A stretch of DNA of 64,000 bases from Paroedura picta (lineage: Eukaryota; Chordata; Lepidosauria; Squamata; Gekkonidae), in assembly GCF_049243985.1 (NCBI RefSeq), contig NC_135369.1, positions 23,172,765 to 23,236,764 of the forward strand, in the 5' to 3' direction. The translations under genes were made by a program, and so were the position numbers. Positions 55,701 to 63,845 of this stretch are shown one piece after another. Below the pieces are notes generated by a model. That model saw nothing but the letters and a program-made list of their open reading frames with translations, ran no database searches and was not told the DNA's origin. Position 1 is the first letter of the stretch; the number at the start of each line of letters is the position of its first letter.

Positions 55701-57602
55701 CAAAAGCCAGAGAAGATGCTCTGGTCCTGGGAGTTCTTGTGATCTGTGATTGTGTGCATGTGGGTGGGGGGCTTTGTGGATGGAGATGGGGTCCAGATTC
55801 AGAGTCTGCACATGTGCATTTCCTCATGTCTTATTCTGAGCAGGAGGAAAACCACTTAGTGTGGAAAACCACTTAGTGTGGTTAAAACTCTGGGACTTTG
55901 GGGGACGGGAACAAAAAGTGTTCAGGTTTCTGGAAAAGCAAAATTTAGGAGGATTTTGGGAAGTTGTTCATCCAGCTATCACTGGAGGAAAGGATGAAGC
56001 AACAGTTTAGAAGAATGGTTGAAATACTGGGAGACTTGTGAGCTACTCCAGTGCTGAGCGGCCCTGCAGGCGTTTGCTGGCAGGGGCTCATGGGAATTGT
56101 AGTCCATGAACATCTGGAGGACCACAGGTTGACTACCCCTGTTGTAGAGGGCAGCAGCTTCCTTGACTTAGTCTAAGTCCATCTCATGTTGAGACTCCTG
56201 ACTTTCCTGTTGCCTTCCGCTTTTCCTGGCATTATTGTCTTTTCCAGTGACTCTTTTCTTCTCATGATGTGACAAAAGTACAACAGCCTTAGGTCAGCCA
56301 TTTTAGCTTCTAGGGGGAGTTCAGGTTCGATTTGATCTAGAGCCAACAGATTTTATTATTTTATTTTTCACATTTTTAGGCTGCTGCTCCTGACCCGCTG
56401 GCTCACGGCAGCTAACAACATATAAAATAGGAATCAGAACTGGCCCATCCCACTCCAGTCATCCCCTCCTCCCCCTCCTCCAGATTGCCGATATGACTCC
56501 AGATCCCACCCACCCCTTGCTGAGAGTTGTGAGTGCCGGAGGAGGGGTAGATCTCTCATATCTGCCTGGCTTCAGCCAAAGACCTGGCGGAAGAGCGCCC
56601 TCTTGCAGGCCCTGCGGAACCTACTCAGTTCCATAAGCGCCAGGAGCTCTTCCAGGAGCTCATTCCACCAGGCAGGGGCCAGGTCTGAAAAGTCCCTGTC
56701 CCTCTTTTGAGGCGAGAGCTGAGGCTCTCCAGTGTATTGGCATTTGTGGTCCACTATATCCATAACGCTCTCCTCCCAGACCACACGTCAAGTGATACAA
56801 CGTCCTTCATGCCAGCTTCCCTTATTGTCCGTATTTGAGCTGCTTGTCCCTGGAGTGAGTTTGAGGAGGTTGGTCAGACACCTGTTGGGGTTCCTCTCCT
56901 TATAAAAGATGAGGGGGTGAGAGGAGGAAGTCCATGAAATCCCAGCTGAATTTAGTGCGTATCCGGGAGCGGGATGCTGCCAGAAGCTGCTCAAAACTCT
57001 GCAAGCTTGTGTTTGCCTCCCCATATTCCTGTAGGGCTCTGTGACTGCTGACGGCTACCTTCTCTCTCCCTCCCCAGGAACAACTGATGGCACAAGACTT
57101 CAGCAAGTTCCAGCCCCTGAAGCTGAAATTGCTGGACGCCGTGGACGACATGCTAGCCAATGACATCGCCCGGCTGATGGTGATGGTGCGGCAGGAGGAG
57201 TCGCAGATGCCGAGCCAGGTGGTGAAGGGTGGGGCCTTTGAGGGCACCATGAACGGGCCCTTCGGCCACGGCTACGGGGAAGGTGCCGGTGAGGGCATTG
57301 ACGATGTGGAGTGGGTGGTGGGCAAGGACAAGCCCACCTACGATGAGATCTTCTACACCCTCTCCCCCGTCAACGGGAAGATCACGGGGGCCAGCGCCAA
57401 GAAGGAGATGGTGAAGTCCAAGCTGCCCAACACTGTCTTGGGCAAGATCTGGAAACTCGCAGACGTGGACAGGGATGGTCTTCTGGACGACGAGGAGTTT
57501 GCCCTGGCCAACCACCTCATCAAGGTCAAGTTGGAAGGCCACGAGCTGCCCGCTGAGCTACCCACTCATCTAGTGCCCCCCTCTAAGCGCAGGCACGAAT
57601 GA
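32255..57602 (+). CDS. EHD1: EH domain-containing protein 1 (five coding exons)
   Basis: The coding join is 32255-32658, 37698-37795, 52657-53069, 55530-55694 and 57078-57602. It gives 1605 bp and 534 residues, the same length as human EHD1. EHD1 is a dynamin-like ATPase that tubulates endosomal membranes and drives recycling from the endocytic recycling compartment, binding NPF-motif partners such as Rabenosyn-5 and MICAL-L1. Visible motifs are the P-loop GQYSTGKT (65-72), DTPG (153-156), NKAD (219-222), GPF (420-422), and a C-terminal EH domain (about 444-532) with NPF-pocket W485 and the Ca-loop [12 protein letters not shown] (489-500). The ending VPPSKRRHE and near-identity to human EHD1 (from memory) separate it from EHD2-4. 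The start ATG has G at -3. An in-frame GTG at 32237 is not needed. All introns are GT-AG with consistent phases. No frameshift or stop was seen. Confidence 0.98.
33272..33445. repeat. TTAAAGAC foldback family copy
   Basis: GGGGCACCTTTAAGACCAGC at the left and CCTAAAGGTGCCACTGGACT at the right are inverted, around a TGTGCACGCACA centre. It ends with CTTCTGACCAACGTTGCTAC, as the other copies do. Confidence 0.6.
33916..34030. mobile_element. Foldback hAT MITE with near-exact TSD
   Basis: The palindrome starts CAGGGGTAGTCAACCTGTGG and ends GGTTGACTACACATG, with some decay at the right tip. The left flank CTTTATGG matches the right flank CTTATGG with one base missing. Confidence 0.9.
35250..36000 (-). 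mobile_element. Old LINE 3' region
   Basis: TTGTGGAATTCAGAGTGGCT with an AT-rich tail at 35270-35345 begins a diverged element. Inside are GCAGCACTTTGAATTTGGTC and AGAGCGCATTGCAGTAGTCT, blocks typical of reptile L2/CR1-like LINE sequence. There is no open frame. Confidence 0.5.
37140..37468. mobile_element. hAT-like nonautonomous element
   Basis: CAAGGGGTCCCCAGTG at the left and GATGACCCCTG at the right are near-inverted. The interior has CTACAAAATGGCTGCTGCAA, as in relatives at 388 and 52215. No clean target duplication. Confidence 0.5.
37698..37795 (+). CDS. EHD1: EHD1 coding exon 2
   Basis: This 98-bp exon completes R135 and runs [20 protein letters not shown] to ISR, with one base of the next codon. 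It carries the G3 motif DTPG (153-156). The acceptor is CTTTTAG and the donor AGAG|GTAAAG. Intron phase is 1. Confidence 0.97.
39115..39380 (-). mobile_element. CR1 LINE 3' fragment
   Basis: On plus: AGAATCATAGAATAATAAGA, then GGTCATCTAGTCCAACCCCC and ACTGTCAGGAACTTCTTCTG. It closely parallels 17267-17577. Confidence 0.85.
39500..39694 (-). mobile_element. Sauria-type SINE, 5'-truncated
   Basis: Reverse orientation runs from TAAAGGTAAAGGTATCCCCT to GGCTGAGTCAACCTTGAG. The tRNA-like head is missing, consistent with incomplete reverse transcription. Confidence 0.88.
40353..40478. mobile_element. Foldback hAT MITE
   Basis: GGGATAGCTAAATTGTGGCT at the left is inverted at the right (AGAGCCACAATTTGGCCAGC, then CCTG). 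The central palindrome is CCCCTGCCAGCAGGGG. No matching flanks were found, so the left end is approximate. Confidence 0.8.
41129..41198 (+). repeat. (GAAT)n microsatellite, 70 bp
   Basis: About 17 tetranucleotide units run without interruption in intron 2. Minus-strand frames across it read SFIHSFIH and are artefacts. Confidence 0.97.
41305..41445. repeat. TTAAAGAC foldback family copy, diverged
   Basis: CTTCTTAAAGACCAACAGGA and GGAAATCTTGTTAGTCTTGT are inverted parts. CTACTGCAGACCAACACAGC is the common right end. Confidence 0.5.
42437..42650 (-). repeat. GTTGCC-family repeat, reverse copy
   Basis: On plus: GGGCTGCCAGCCTCAAGATG, GATCAGTTCCCCCGGGGGAA and AGTCTCCAGGTATTTCCCAG. The left end matches the inverted terminus of the family. 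Confidence 0.65.
43231..43412 (-). mobile_element. Two CR1 3' tips in tandem
   Basis: Two copies of the reversed CR1 end follow each other. Each has AATCATAGAGTT and GGCCATCTAGTCCAACCCCC, the first at 43231-43320 and the second at 43321-43412. Either one inserted beside the other or a local duplication occurred. Confidence 0.8.
43678..43735 (+). mobile_element. CR1 3' tip
   Basis: GGGGGTTGGACTAGATGGCC then CCTTCCAACTCTGCGATTCT. It is oriented opposite to the pair at 43231. Confidence 0.75.
44175..44280. mobile_element. hAT-like fragment (CTTTCTCAAC family)
   Basis: The block CGCGCCACTTCTGGGGTTTC and the end TTAAGAAAGGCTGACC match the right half of 23397-23642. Confidence 0.55.
44951..45640 (-). 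mobile_element. CR1 LINE fragment split by a SINE
   Basis: The pieces 44951-45107 (AGAATCATAGAATTGGAAGG, GGGGAGCTCACCACC) and 45384-45640 (TTAGGCAGCCTATTCCACTG, CCTTTCCTCTGCAGCCAATG, TCAACCTCCTTTTCTCCAGG) form one continuous reversed CR1 3' segment once the SINE is set aside. Confidence 0.85.
45108..45384 (+). mobile_element. tRNA-derived SINE family A, nested in CR1
   Basis: It runs from GAGCCAGTTTGGTGTAGTGG to AAGAACCAACTCTTCTTC. The short duplication CTTAG (45103-45107 and 45383-45387) flanks it, though the CTT tail makes the right edge ambiguous. Confidence 0.88.
46289..46475. mobile_element. hAT-like element (CTTTCTCAAC family), partial
   Basis: It starts CAGCCTTTCTCAACTTTTTT and contains GAGAAACCCCAGAAATGTCA, the reverse of the block in 23397-23642. 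Confidence 0.55.
46575..46990 (+). mobile_element. L2/CR1-like LINE, C-terminal coding relic
   Basis: CTCCATTGGCTGCCATCAGT encodes the L-H-W-L-P motif near the end of L2-type reverse transcriptases. TATTTGCAGGACCTTCTCTC encodes the Y-L-Q-D-L-L that normally follows. The frame is disrupted in several places. Confidence 0.6.
47481..47650 (+). mobile_element. 5S rRNA-derived SINE
   Basis: ACTTGGAAGCTCAGCAGGGT and GTCAGTATTTGGATGGGAGA match the 3' half of 5S rRNA. GTGACAAACCACCTCCGAAC continues the SINE body. Confidence 0.8.
47675..47813. repeat. Foldback element with 15-bp inverted repeat
   Basis: TGGACTTGTATTACT (47706-47720) is exactly inverted at 47769-47783. Outer sequences TTTACTCAAATGCAAG and CTTGCATGTAACATTTGAGG are imperfectly inverted. 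It is probably a small DNA-transposon derivative of unknown family. Confidence 0.6.
48530..48896. mobile_element. GC-rich nonautonomous hAT element with exact 8-bp TSD
   Basis: The termini CAGCGGTCCTTAACC and GGTCGGGGACCACTG are inverted. The exact duplication CTCTACAT lies at 48522-48529 and 48897-48904. The GC-rich interior contains overlapping open frames on both strands with no transposase motif. It is the same family as 20699-20972. Confidence 0.95.
49405..49592. repeat. TTAAAGAC foldback family copy, best preserved
   Basis: The left arm TTTGAGTCCAGTGACATCTT and the right arm AAGATGTCACTGGACTCAAA are exact inverses. Each continues with a CAACAAAGATTTATT-type stretch, giving arms of about 60 bp. 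The right end GACCAACACGATTACCCA is the family's usual end. Confidence 0.75.
49662..49710 (+). repeat. (GT)n microsatellite, 49 bp
   Basis: Uninterrupted TG/CA dinucleotide run in intron 2. Confidence 0.98.
49749..50012 (+). repeat. GTTGCC-family repeat with internal tandem duplications
   Basis: It starts AATTGCCAGCTACCAGCTGG. GAGTTTGGGGATGGGAGG occurs three times, and CAGCCATTTTCTCCAGGGGA occurs twice back to back. The right end is AGCACTACCTGGAGG. Confidence 0.65.
51346..51622 (-). mobile_element. tRNA-derived SINE family A, full length
   Basis: On plus: GAATAGTTCGTTCTTATAGG, CTCTACCAGAAGGAGTCTCA and the head AACCACTACATCAAGCTGGC. It lies opposite in orientation to the copy at 45108 in the same intron. 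Confidence 0.9.
51675..52140 (+). mobile_element. LINE 3' end split by a 5S-derived SINE
   Basis: 51675-51835 encodes a decayed L2-type C-terminus (GGGACAGACTCTCTAAGGAG). The tail resumes at 52050-52140 (CACTGCCTTGAGCTTTGGGG, AGAGGCGGGGTAAAATG). Confidence 0.6.
51836..52045 (+). mobile_element. 5S rRNA-derived SINE, near complete
   Basis: AGCCGGATCTTGTCAGATCT, CAGAAGCTAAGCAGGGTTGG and AACTTGGATGGGAGACGGCC follow the 5S rRNA from the box A region onward. GTGGGAAACCACCACTGCAC and a TTATGGGGTTGTCATG tail complete it. Confidence 0.88.
52215..52575. mobile_element. hAT-like nonautonomous element
   Basis: CTGGGGTTCTCAGCC and GAGGAACCCCG are near-inverted ends. CCAAAATGGCTGCC occurs twice inside, as in the relative at 37140. 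It ends about 80 bp before EHD1 exon 3. Confidence 0.5.
52657..53069 (+). CDS. EHD1: EHD1 coding exon 3
   Basis: This 413-bp exon encodes residues 168-305, from [17 protein letters not shown] to LIKRARLAK. It holds the G4 motif NKAD (219-222) and the segment [16 protein letters not shown] that follows the core of the G domain. The acceptor is TTTCCCACAG and the donor CCAAG|GTGACT. It ends in phase 0. Confidence 0.98.
53124..53256 (+). mobile_element. 5S rRNA-derived SINE, 3'-truncated
   Basis: ACATGATCTCGTCAGGTCTT, GGAAGCTAAGTCGGATCACC and GTGCTTGGATGGGGGACTGC match 5S rRNA. GCAAACCACCTCTGAG follows, then a tRNA-type SINE begins directly. It lies only 55 bp after exon 3. Confidence 0.88.
53257..53450 (+). 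mobile_element. tRNA-derived SINE family A, diverged
   Basis: CACCAGCTTGGTGTAGTGGT is the head. CCCCAGTCCACATGGGTGAC and CTACCTCACAGGGTGTCTGT form the body. It directly abuts the 5S-derived SINE. Confidence 0.8.
53692..54025. repeat. TTAAAGAC foldback family copy, long form
   Basis: ACTTGAGTCCAGGGGCACCT and GGTGCCCCTGGACTCATATT are inverted ends. CAACAAAGATTTATTCAAGG and CTTTGAATAAATCTTTCTTG continue the arms. The centre is about 200 bp, longer than in other copies. Confidence 0.7.
54109..54394 (+). mobile_element. Sauria-type SINE with exact 12-bp TSD
   Basis: It is full length from GAGCCTCTTGTGGCGCGGAG to GGGGATACCTTTACCTTTAC. The exact duplication TATAAATGTAAA lies at 54097-54108 and 54395-54406. 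Confidence 0.96.
55530..55694 (+). CDS. EHD1: EHD1 coding exon 4
   Basis: This 165-bp exon encodes residues 306-360, from [20 protein letters not shown] to FPNLRKMQ, in the helical region after the G domain. Both ends are phase 0. The acceptor is CTTCTGGCAG and the donor GCAG|GTATGG. Confidence 0.97.
56066..56141. mobile_element. hAT MITE right half
   Basis: GCAGGGGCTCATGGGAATTG through GGACCACAGGTTGACTACCC and CTG is the right arm of the foldback MITE. The left arm is mostly missing. Confidence 0.8.
56350..56790 (-). mobile_element. L2/CR1-like LINE 3' end
   Basis: The minus strand encodes [12 protein letters not shown] and [11 protein letters not shown], the same C-terminal end as at 1104-1415. 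The tail lies near 56350-56420. Confidence 0.7.
57078..57602 (+). CDS. EHD1: EHD1 coding exon 5 (terminal)
   Basis: This exon encodes residues 361-534 and the TGA stop at 57600-57602. It includes the end of the helical region, the linker with [10 protein letters not shown] (420-429), and the EH domain with W485 and the calcium-binding loop 489-500. Compared with human EHD1 from memory, the first residues differ (EQLMAQDF versus ELLQTQDF). The EH domain is nearly identical. Confidence 0.98.
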   Translation, partial: EQLMAQDFSKFQPLKLKLLDAVDDMLANDIARLMVMVRQEESQMPSQVVKGGAFEGTMNGPFGHGYGEGAGEGIDDVEWVVGKDKPTYDEIFYTLSPVNGKITGASAKKEMVKSKLPNTVLGKIWKLADVDRDGLLDDEEFALANHLIKVKLEGHELPAELPTHLVPPSKRRHE

Positions 57603-59450
57603 CACTTTCCTCTCCTGGGGGGCCGCCGTTGACTTTGGCCGCTCTTCTGTGGGGGCCCGGCTGCTGCCCCAGGAGCTGGCTTTGAACTTCCCCACTCTGT
57701 GAGAACAAAAAAAAACCCTCCCTCTTCTTGAATGAAAGGAAGCCCATGCACAGTAACTCTTTGAGAAATTTTTAATACATCCGCAACATTTTAAGGCAAT
57801 AATCTTCTGTTCCTACCTGTGGTGTTGGGGAGAACCCTCCATCTACCCCAGATGGGGTGCAATTTAGGTGCTGTTCCCCAGAAGGGAACCTTCAGGTGGG
57901 GCAGAGAGGGAGGGGGCCCTTTCCCTGCAGCATAAAAATGAGTCATTATGGGTGGCCTTGTTCCCACCATCTCTCCCTTGAGAGGGGTTCACCTTGATCC
58001 CTCATGATTCGGTGTCTTCCCTTTGTCAGTTGACGAGTGAATGTTGGGGCTGGGATGTTGGAAGGACCAACACAACACAGGTGTCATCCCCGACATGCAC
58101 GTGCGTACGCACATGCGCGCACACACACACACACGCATAGGTGCTGTTTTTTGCCTTCAGCTTGTCAAGCCCGTACTCACTGGCCCATGTGTGAGAAACT
58201 TCCAAAACACACTTCCTCACTACCAACACCATCAGTTGCATTTTATGCAGGTACACACCATACCCGCTTCACATGCGTGTCTTCCACTTCTGCCTTTTCC
58301 TGATTGGTTGGCCAGCATCCTATTTCTCTGGAGCCAGGCAGAGTTTGGAGCACCTGTTCCCTAACCCACTTTTCACCCACTGCCACTTCTCGCTGGGCCA
58401 TCTAGTCTTGGTTTGGTACTGTTAATGCTCCTTGACCAATACTCCTGCTGGCTTTAGGGATTACTCAACTTAATCTCTTCCCCAGCCTGGGCCTGCAATA
58501 ATTCCGTGGTGCCTGGACAGGCCTTCCAGCAGAGGGGTGGGTCTCCCTGAAGCCCGAAGGTCCTGATAACTCACATTGGCAGCTCTGAAGTTAAGCTTCC
58601 TCTTTGTATTCAAGCTGGGAAGATTCTGTGCCTTTGCTTAAGTGGCGGAAGCGTTTCAGCAATCATGGTGATTTCTTAACATCCGTGCTGAGCTGCTGCA
58701 TCCTGAACTCACCTCCCTGAACCTCCTCTGTTCCCCAGGAGATCCATTCCCCCCCCCCCTCCCCCGGCTTCTCCAGATCAACCAGAGTTTGAAACTCTCT
58801 CTGACCAGGGGCGAGAGGGGAAATGTGTTGGATTGAATGGGAATTGTGGAATGTCTGGGAATTGTGGAATGTCTGCTGTAGTGTGGAATGTGGGCTTGGG
58901 CCCACAGCTACTCACATTCTCTGTAGCTAATAATGGGTGTCAGGGAAATCAGGTGGGGCTGGGAGTTTCCGATGTTTCTGAAGGAAAGTCCTGACAGCTG
59001 TTGGAGCTGGGGGGGGGGAGCTGCTGTGGAGGGGGGAGACTTTGTAGACTCTAGGGCAGGCTTGTGGCCTGGGGAGGGCTGTGACAGCTACATTCTGGTT
59101 TGCCAGCCACTCCCCTGGAAGTATGAAAGAAGGGGGAAAGTTTTTGGCTGTGGCCGTCTTGGTCTGCGTGAAAACTGCTGACCATTGGATGACCTCAGCC
59201 CTGGGAGGGAGTAAAAAAATGGCAACAAGCCTTCGATTTGGGGAGGGGGGATGTGTAGGGAGGAAGGGTCTGTTTAAATATCCTGCCCATTTCCCTGGCA
59301 TTAAAGTTTATTTGAAGCTCTGCAGCTGCTTGCTTTTTTGTTTTGTTTTTGCCTTTAAAAATTGAGTTAAAAGTTTCCGACCCAAAAGTATAAACTTAAG
59401 GGGGGCAGTCGGTGTCCTTGAGCTGAATAAACTTCAGTGAGGAGTGGGAA
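57603..59450 (+). other. EHD1: EHD1 3' UTR (inferred extent)
   Basis: The sequence runs from the stop to just past an AATAAA at 59426-59431. It has few recognised repeats, unlike the intergenic flanks, which fits a transcribed UTR. A CA run lies at about 58117-58135. An 18-bp unit GGGAATTGTGGAATGTCT is tandemly repeated at 58839-58874. An ATTAAA near 59300 could be used earlier. The exact end needs transcript data. Confidence 0.6.
59426..59431 (+). terminator. EHD1: Candidate EHD1 polyadenylation signal
   Basis: AATAAA in CTGAATAAACTTCAG is the first canonical hexamer I found after the stop. It is followed within 30 bp by a GTGGGAAGTGGG-type G-rich downstream element. Confidence 0.6.
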
Positions 59451-59676
59451 GTGGGAAGGCAAGGAGTACAGAGCATGTGCCCCCCACCCTGGAGCTACAC
59501 TCCCTTTTTATTTTTTTGCTTACCCTCCCTCCTTCTGAGACTTTACTGGCCATTGTACTGCAAGAAAATACTCTTCCCACCTCAAAAGGACTAGAAACCT
59601 GTTTTATTTAAAAAAACACTGGAATGTTGAATGTGGTGCCCAATATTAAATTCCATGGGTGCTGAACATAGTACTT

Positions 59677-59851
59677 GGAATAGGCTGCCTAAGGAGGGTG
59701 GTGAGCTCCCCCTCACTGGCAGTCTTCAAGCAAAGGTTGGATACACACTTTTCTTGGATGCTTTAGGATGCTTTGGGCTGATCCTGCGTTGACCAGGGGG
59801 TTGAACTAGATGGCCTGTATGGCCCCTTCCAACTCTGTGATTCTGTGATAC
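59677..59851 (+). mobile_element. CR1 LINE 3' terminus
   Basis: GGAATAGGCTGCCTAAGGAG, GTGGTGAGCTCCCCCTCACT, GGGGTTGAACTAGATGGCCT and the tail CTCTGTGATTCTGTGATA. Confidence 0.88.
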
Positions 59852-61105
59852 TTAACCCCCTTTTTCTTGAGGGTCATACAACGTTGGTTTATGCTCCAAA
59901 AAACACTTTCCTGTTCATACCATAGTAGTTGTTCTCTCCCCCCTTCTCCTTTTACATTTGGCATCTTCAGATTAACCCAGCATCCTAGTGTTAGATGGTT
60001 AGTGTTGAAGAAAAGCCCAAGATGGTAGTCTCCCCGTCCTAGAACAGTTTAGTGTTACTCCTGGGTGACCCTCCTCACACACACACACTGCTCGAGCACC
60101 CCATTCCCAGGGCCCTGTGCTTGGGCCTGGTTCTAAGTTCTGATTTCTCCAAAGGGGGTGAAGCTGACACTCTGATGGTTGCTGCTGCTATCATGTTTAC
60201 GGAAAGTATGTGGAGGTGCTGCAAATAATTCATTGGCCTTCTTCTGTGCATGTGCAGGCTGTGCAAGCTGCCCTGTGGGAGCATCCTGACAGCTGTGTTG
60301 AATTATTGAAAAGCTTGGGGTTAGCTGTAGCTGGTCATAAAGAGAACGGATCTCCAGTATCTTAAGCAAAGTTTAGGGGGGGCAGATATAGCAGAGAGGA
60401 ATTGTTCCCTTGCTGGTGCCAGATGGGAAGTACATGCAGGGAGAAATAGGTGGCATTCCTGGAAAAGGGGGAATCAGGCCTTTTAATTAGCAGATCGGGA
60501 CTTCCAGCTGCTAATGTCCCCCCAGAGAAACTAGCTTCCCCCACTTTGTCAATGAGGACAGTCTCCTGAGGAAACGTCAGTCTAGCGGTCTGTAATTTTG
60601 GCCTCAGAAAGACGACCAGGTCCTTTTTGCACGCTGTGGAATAATGTTTAAAGTAAATAACATTTGGCTTCTTGGCCAGGAATGCCAGTGCGAAGGGAGG
60701 GGCATCCTCGTGAGGCATACTTTCCCATCCCCACTTAGGAAGGGCTTCCTACAACTGCTGGGATCTGTCTCCAGTCTGTTCCTGGCAGGATTTTCTTTCA
60801 CTACTCATTATTCATGCTAACTGGCAGGGAAGGGGGAGGAGAGGAGAGGCAAAATGCCGGGAGCGAACGGAAGGCAACATCAGAGAAAGAATTGGATTCG
60901 GCTCTGCCACTAAAACGGCCCTTCTGGACGACGAGGGATCGGCTTTTTGATTTGCTGGCTTGCTCCCTTGGTGGGTGGAACAGAGAGGGCAAGGAGGTCG
61001 TCCTGGGATATCGGGAGAGGCACTCCAGGGCCAACTGGCTCTGTGGAGATAGAGTCCACTTTCCCTTTGTCCAAGCCTAAGTAGAAATGTGGAGGTGAGC
61101 AGGAA
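59852..61105. other. Unassigned intergenic sequence
   Basis: I see no gene or recognised repeat. No frame resembles a neighbouring gene known near EHD1 in mammals. Confidence 0.35.
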
Positions 61106-61107
61106 AT

Positions 61108-61345
61108 GTGGCTGCAGTACAGAAAAAGTTAAAACATTTATCGTGATATGACCATATATAGTCGTGTCAACCCACCCACCTGCTCCCAAAATGGCCCTGG
61201 AGGGGGTGGGAAGGGGAAGAGCCCTGGGTGGGCATGTACCCAGCCATATCCTGTATGATTGCGCTACTTCTGGGGTTTCTCCAACCCTGGCGCATGTTTC
61301 AGGAGCTTCTCAGCTGTAAAAAAGTTGAGGCAGGCTGGTCTGAGG
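61108..61345. mobile_element. hAT-like element (CTTTCTCAAC family)
   Basis: GATTGCGCTACTTCTGGGGT and the end AAAAAAGTTGAGGCAGGCTG match the right part of 23397-23642. The left end is uncertain. Confidence 0.55.
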
Positions 61346-63170
61346 ATTCCAGAATCAAAGCTCCCATTGTCAGGATCTAAACATGCTCATGAGTTGCGCA
61401 GAAGGTGGCTTTGTACTATTTAAGGCTCCGAAGCCAGTGGGCAGGAGTGGGCTGTCACGTGGCAGAAGGCTCCAGCGGTGCAGAGTGGGAGTCGGAGAAG
61501 TCAGGCACTTGGGGGCATCGGGTTGGAACGGTCACTGCTCCCAGGGGCAGCTGTGTGGGCAACTCTTGCCTTTCCGAGGCTGGATCCTGGCACAGAACAC
61601 ATGCTGGCACCATCTCTGCACTGAGGGAACAAATGTCAGTGCCTGGGCCTCCCCCTTCCTTTCCCCCCAAAGCAGGACACCAGAAGCCAGATCTCAAGCC
61701 AGCCTCTCCCCTCCCTGCAGGTGCTGAGTATTCTTCATCCCCGGCTCTCTAAAGGAAGGGAAATTGCCAGCAGGGTACAAGTTTGCTTCCTATGCACAAG
61801 TGGATTTGGAAGGGCGGGTAAGAGTTCTCTGCACCCTGGTAGGAGGAGGGGTGTGTGTGCGTCTGAGATGCTGCTGCCCTCTGCAGGGGAAGAAGCACCT
61901 TACGGCTGAAGGTAGAGGCCAAATTCAGGGCATTTCCGCACTCTTTAAATAGAGTGAAATGCTTACCTAAGGTGGTCGTTATATGCCGTCCCCTCCATAT
62001 GACGTCGCCAACATGCAGCATCTGGGCAATAACCGGCTGGCTACATCCTCCATTTTAAAATGTGAGTTGGGGAATCCCAAAAAAGTGGATTCTCCAACCT
62101 ATGTAGTTCTAGATAATGGAGAGCAACCAGTGGAGGGAAGGTATGGAGGCTAAAACGCACTAAAGGTGCCTGCCTCATCTGGCCTTCACACCCACTTTCC
62201 TCTCCCTTGTTCCTGCGGACAGGAACGTCTTTTTAAAAATGGCTAACATCCTGGAGCAATGAATAGGTGGACAAGCATGCAGGCGATGCCAGAAATAATT
62301 TTCCCCCAATGTTGTAGCACAAAGCATGCCTCTCTAAAGCTCCCCCCCCCCAAAAAAAAATCGGGAACAAGATTAATTTTTTAAATTATCAAGACTCGTG
62401 ATATAAGTGGCAGGATTCAAAAGGCACTATGCATCTATGATTAGATGCATAGGCATAGCAATGGAGAAGTATGCATTAAAATATAGTGGGCATTGTGGGA
62501 CCTTTAAAGCATGAAGATAAGGGATTGGCTGACTGGCTTGATTGACAGGCGGAGGAGAGTTGTATATTGCTCACTTCTGCCATTGCCAGCAGCACTTGTG
62601 GAGGGTAAGAAGCGTGGAAAGACAGCAGTGAAGAGCAAGACATCAAAAAGTAAGGAGGGGCTGGGAGGTGTGGTTAAATTTAGCGTTATGCCATTTAGCT
62701 CCCTCACACAATATCTTGTGGAAAGAGGAAGGCCATCTCCTTGGTAAATGGGCTTCTCCATGTTTGTGTGAACGATTAAACAGTTAAACTAGATAAAACC
62801 ATAAAGTGTATTTGATTCCATTAAAACACTAGAGTGGGCTTACTTGCAGATGCTACTCCTATTGCAGGGGGAGGGCTCTTTTAGGAGGGGGCCAGATCAA
62901 TGTTCTTCTGTATTGGGGGCCAGGCCGGCCTCTGTTTCAGCTCCACTGAAAGCTGTGCATGTCCTGATTGGTCCGTGGACCGGAAACATAGGCTAGACAG
63001 GCTCAGCCCAGGAAACTGCTGCTCAAATATTAAGCGCAGCTGAGTGTTACACATACATACACACACACACATCTTTTCCCTCTTAATAAAACAGTAAGGG
63101 GTGTTGGGGTGGGCTCAGTCTGTGATGAGGAAGGGCAACAATTGGTCCCATGGCCCTGGACTGAGAAGCG
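61346..63170. other. Unassigned intergenic sequence
   Basis: I see no gene. Open frames at 61383-61752 (+) overlap in two frames and resemble nothing known. A CA run lies at 63058-63070. The right part may belong to the Helitron-like element that ends at 63884. Confidence 0.35.
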
Positions 63171-63215
63171 GAGGGGCCAATCGGAAGGCGCTTTGTGCCT
63201 TCCGATTGGCCCCTC
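63171..63215. repeat. Perfect 19-bp hairpin
   Basis: GAGGGGCCAATCGGAAGGC (63171-63189) is exactly inverted at 63197-63215 around the loop GCTTTGT. It may be internal to the Helitron-like element, since no mature miRNA is recognised in it. Confidence 0.9.
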
Positions 63216-63845
63216 ACCAGGACAGACCAAAATTCCATCCAGCCAGGGGCAATATGGAGAAATGGCTGCCAGTCTGCTCCTGACCACCAAAGGGAGAGGA
63301 GGTCAGTAGGGCTGCCAAGGGGGATGAGAACAGAGGCTTGGATAGGCTGTGCCAGCCCTTTTTGTCCCAAGGCTGTCCTAACTGTCATGTCCAAGTGTAA
63401 ATTGCCTCAGAACCCTGACAGAGCTGGCAGGAGCCCCCCCCCCCCCTTCAGGCCTGCTGGGAAGGAGCCTCTGACAGGCCCTGACTGAGGGGAGGGAGGC
63501 GTTTCCAAGAGCAACGCAGGGGAGTCTGAGGGCATTCCTTTTGAGGGGGGGGGACTATCTCCTGCCAAACAGTTGCCTGACAGGGAGCCACAGAAAAGCC
63601 CCTTCTCACTTAAAATACTGCTCTGGCCGGGGGTTACACCCAGCCAAGCCATGTGTCTTTCTTCTTTGCAACTCTCTGCAGGTTTGAGGCCACTGCACAG
63701 CGTTATTCTGCAGAGGAAACTGGGGTTTTTTTGTCTCCTGTTTTATCTGCACAACAACCCTGTGCAGTAGGCCTCAACATTCAACCCCATGCCCTTACAT
63801 ACTGGACAACTCCTCCCCTTCCTCTTCCCACTGCCAAGCTCTAGC

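Larger units (their letters stand above)
55695..57077 (+). other. EHD1: EHD1 intron 4
   Basis: The intron is 1383 bp. It carries half a hAT MITE, a LINE 3' end and a 17-bp tandem duplication (55847-55881, AAAACCACTTAGTGTGG twice). The acceptor is CCCTCCCCAG. Confidence 0.9.
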
